Assembly: GCA_958439775.1 (NCBI GenBank) | Contig: CAUBWQ010000041.1 | Location: 1 to 7,219, forward strand | DNA length: 7,219 nt | Direction of reading: 5' to 3' | DNA from: an uncultured Collinsella sp. | GTDB taxonomy: Bacteria; Actinomycetota; Coriobacteriia; Coriobacteriales; Coriobacteriaceae | In this document: one piece after another, positions 5,086 through 7,219 of the stretch | Layout: each line of letters begins with the position of its first letter | How positions within the stretch are numbered: position 1 is the stretch's first letter | Notes under the pieces: generated by a model | The model's input: only the letters and a program-made list of their open reading frames with translations | What the model was told of the DNA's origin: nothing | Databases searched by the model: none | Position numbers and translations under genes: made by a program

Positions 5086-7217
5086 CGCCGCCGCTCGTGG
5101 CGTGCGCGCCACAGTTGCAGATAGTGCCCGATCTGCGCCGATTCGATGCGCTGGTAGGAGCTCGTGGGCAGCGACGTTAAGAACTTCTTTCCGTAGCCCT
5201 TCGTCACCAGGCGCGGGTCGGCCAGAATCAGCACGCCGTAATCGGTCGACGAGCGGATAAGGCGGCCGGCCGCCTGCTTGACCTCGAGCACCGCCTCGGG
5301 CAGCGAATAGCGCGCCCAAGCGCGGTCTTCGCGCAAGTTGCGCTCGCACGAGAGCGGGTCCGTGGGGCTCGAGAACGGCAGCTTGGGAATGATGACGCAG
5401 CGCAGCGTCTCGCCGCTGGCGTCGAATCCCTCCCAGAAGGCCTTAAGCGCAAAAAGCGACGAGGTCGGCTCGTTGATAAACCGGTCGCGCAGGCGACGAG
5501 GAGATGAGTTGCGCTGCTGGCAGTTGAGTGCCAGACCCGCACGGGCCATCTTGGGCTCAACGCGGGTGTACAGGTCTTCCATGTCGCGCCGATTGGTGAA
5601 CAGCGTGAGCACCGATCCGCCCATGGCAAGATGGGCGTCGACCAGCACGCGCTCGAGCGCCGTAAGATAGCTCTCACGATCGCGCGGATCGGGTATATCG
5701 CCCGCAACGACTACAGCCATGTTCGAATCGAAGTCGTAGCTCGAGTCCAAGTGCAGCGATGAGGATGTTGAAGCACCGATGCGATCGAGGCCGACCGCGT
5801 GGTTAAAGTGTTCAAAGCTTTTGGACACCGTCATGGTCGCCGAGGCAAAGATAGCCGTGTGAACCTCAGGCAGCCACTCGGTTGCCAAGGCCTCGCCAAT
5901 GTCGATGCGCTCTGCGGTCATTGACTCTCCGCCGGCACGCAACCTGCGATTGACCTGCAGCGAATACACGTAGTGTTCATCGGTGCCGTCGATGATGAGT
6001 TTGAGGTTCTCGACCAGCTCGTGCAGGCGGCGCGAGGTATCGCCCAGGTCGACAACAACCTCGGGCTTGCCGGCGGCGACGGCCTGCACCAGCGCGTCAA
6101 CGCTCTTGTCAGCTTGTTCCAATGCATCGATGGCAGCGTAGGCCGACTGTAAGAAATCATGCCAGTCGTCAGATTCGCGCAGCTCGGGGCCAATCCATAG
6201 ATTGGCATTGTCATAACCCCCACGGGCACGGCGGCCGAGCTCGCGAACGCCATCGAACACGTCGGCGATTGCCATGCTCGCGCGCGCAACCGTCGACGTC
6301 GCCTTGGCAGTAAGGCCCAGATAGAGCGTAGAGCCCTCGGAGGTTGCCAAATCACGGGAAACCTGGCTTAGCGCACCGGTGCTCGAGCCACCCAGGCGCT
6401 CAAACAGAACGCGTGATTCGTCCGCCGACACCACGCGCGCCCACTGACGGCGCGCCTCGCGCTCGATAGAATGGGCCTCGTCGATTACCCAATGGCGAAT
6501 CGGAGGCAAAATCCTGCCCTCGGCCGCAACATTGCGGAACAGCAGGGAATGGTTGGTGACCACCACATCGGCATGCGCCGCGCGACGGCGGGCGCCGTGG
6601 ACCAGGCATTTATCGGGGAAAAACGGGCATAGACGACGGGCGCACTCGCGCGACGCCGTCGTAAAGTCGGGACGGTTGACGCTGCGCCAGCGAATGCCGA
6701 GCGAGTCGAGGTCGCCATCGGCTGATTGGCAGACGTACGCCATAATGACCGCGACCGCCGTGAGCGTGTCCGCCGGATCGCGCTTGGTGGTAATCTCGAC
6801 CTGGCCTCGGCTCATGCGCTCAAGCTTGCGCAGGCACGGATAGTGGTCATAGCCCTTGAGAGCGCAAAATGACAGACCACCGTCCAGTTGCTCGGCAAGT
6901 TTTGGCAGCTCATGGTACATGAGCTGGTCTGCAAGATTGTTCGATTTGGTCGCAATACCAACCGTGATGTTGTTACGGCGTGCCGCCTCGGCAAAAGGCA
7001 CCAGATAGGCCATCGATTTGCCGACGCCTGTGCCCGCCTCAATTACACGATGAGTGCCCGTGACCAGCGCATCGCGGACCTCGAGCGCCATCGCGATCTG
7101 CTCATCACGCGGCTCGTAAGTGGGATACATGCGATTGACCAGGCCACCTGGCGCATAGTCTGCCTCAATCTCCTCACGACTCGGCATCTTGAGGACCGGC
7201 AGTTCGTCGGCGTCCAC
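5082..7217 (-). CDS. dinG: DinG/XPD-family Fe-S ATP-dependent DNA helicase (start at window edge)
   Basis: 711 aa from a GTG two bases inside the window edge; the true start may lie outside, though E. coli DinG (716 aa) is similar in length. Walker A is AGTGVGKS (61-68). The Fe-S cysteines are C128, C192, C197 and C204, close to the spacing in E. coli DinG. The DEAH box is VIDEAHS (244-250). Later motifs are FASATMT (457-463), AFWEGFD (593-599) and QAAGRLIRS (648-656), the motif VI arginine region. About 255-430 would be the arch domain between the two RecA-like lobes. No 3'-5' exonuclease domain is visible before Walker A, so this is the exonuclease-less type. DinG enzymes unwind 5'-tailed duplexes, R-loops and D-loops in the cytoplasm during damage repair. 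The promoter is outside the window. An alternative start is ATG at residue 11, which lacks a visible ribosome site. DinG versus a sister YoaA/XPD-like clade is unresolved. Confidence 0.9.
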   Translation of the reverse strand: MDADELPVLKMPSREEIEADYAPGGLVNRMYPTYEPRDEQIAMALEVRDALVTGTHRVIEAGTGVGKSMAYLVPFAEAARRNNITVGIATKSNNLADQLMYHELPKLAEQLDGGLSFCALKGYDHYPCLRKLERMSRGQVEITTKRDPADTLTAVAVIMAYVCQSADGDLDSLGIRWRSVNRPDFTTASRECARRLCPFFPDKCLVHGARRRAAHADVVVTNHSLLFRNVAAEGRILPPIRHWVIDEAHSIEREARRQWARVVSADESRVLFERLGGSSTGALSQVSRDLATSEGSTLYLGLTAKATSTVARASMAIADVFDGVRELGRRARGGYDNANLWIGPELRESDDWHDFLQSAYAAIDALEQADKSVDALVQAVAAGKPEVVVDLGDTSRRLHELVENLKLIIDGTDEHYVYSLQVNRRLRAGGESMTAERIDIGEALATEWLPEVHTAIFASATMTVSKSFEHFNHAVGLDRIGASTSSSLHLDSSYDFDSNMAVVVAGDIPDPRDRESYLTALERVLVDAHLAMGGSVLTLFTNRRDMEDLYTRVEPKMARAGLALNCQQRNSSPRRLRDRFINEPTSSLFALKAFWEGFDASGETLRCVIIPKLPFSSPTDPLSCERNLREDRAWARYSLPEAVLEVKQAAGRLIRSSTDYGVLILADPRLVTKGYGKKFLTSLPTSSYQRIESAQIGHYLQLWRARHERRR
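5097..5112. other. GC-rich hairpin near the convergent gene ends
   Basis: GTGGCG-TGCG-CGCCAC forms a perfect 6-bp stem with a 4-nt loop, 12 nt past the stop of the pafC-like gene and inside the last codons of the helicase gene. No run of T follows on the plus strand, so it is not a standard intrinsic terminator. It could protect the pafBC mRNA end or slow polymerase, but it may simply follow from Arg/Ala/His codons in the helicase. Confidence 0.2.
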
Positions 7218-7219
7218 CC

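Noticed and set aside
5060..5087. Possible intrinsic terminator for dinG reading left (CGCT..AGCG at 5078-5087, then TTTTT)
   Set aside because: The stem is 4 bp with a 2-nt loop and lies about 13 nt from the T run, so it does not form a standard terminator.

Overview
This window looks like chromosomal DNA from a moderately GC-rich actinobacterium. The codon usage and this set of genes suggest the class Coriobacteriia (Collinsella-like), but that is inferred from protein resemblance and base composition, with no marker gene to prove it. The window is densely coding: four genes and one 198-bp divergent intergenic region. No RNA gene, insertion sequence, CRISPR array or prophage is visible.

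Region by region: (1) Bases 1-2960, minus strand: the first 986 codons of a very large membrane protein. It has the N-terminal cap, four predicted membrane segments and pieces of an M28 (Zn-aminopeptidase-like) domain. The M28 domain is split by about 680 residues of acidic, Ala/Pro/Gln/Ser-rich, probably disordered sequence, and most of the expected catalytic and metal-binding residues are substituted. (2) Bases 2961-3158: the divergent control region, with candidate overlapping promoters and short inverted repeats. (3) Bases 3159-5085, plus strand: two overlapping genes for HTH-WYL-WCX regulators. Their order, sizes and N-terminal sequences resemble PafB and PafC, the heterodimeric DNA-damage activator of actinobacteria. 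(4) Bases 5082-7217, minus strand: a DinG/XPD-like Fe-S superfamily 2 helicase that converges on the pafC-like gene, with the two stop codons overlapping.

How they may work together: a PafB/PafC-like regulator pair next to a DinG-type helicase is a plausible DNA-damage neighbourhood. The divergent M28-like membrane protein shares the control region with the regulator pair. A partial match to the mycobacterial PafBC (RecA-NDp) promoter motif lies on the strand that reads toward it, so it could be a regulatory target. That link is inference only.

The least ordinary object is the M28-like protein. It combines a probable pseudo-peptidase core, a giant acidic insertion, a four-copy (E/D)-(A/S)-T-x-(S/T)-F-(E/D) repeat reminiscent of phosphothreonine/FHA ligand sites, and a basic patch followed by Trp-rich acidic motifs.
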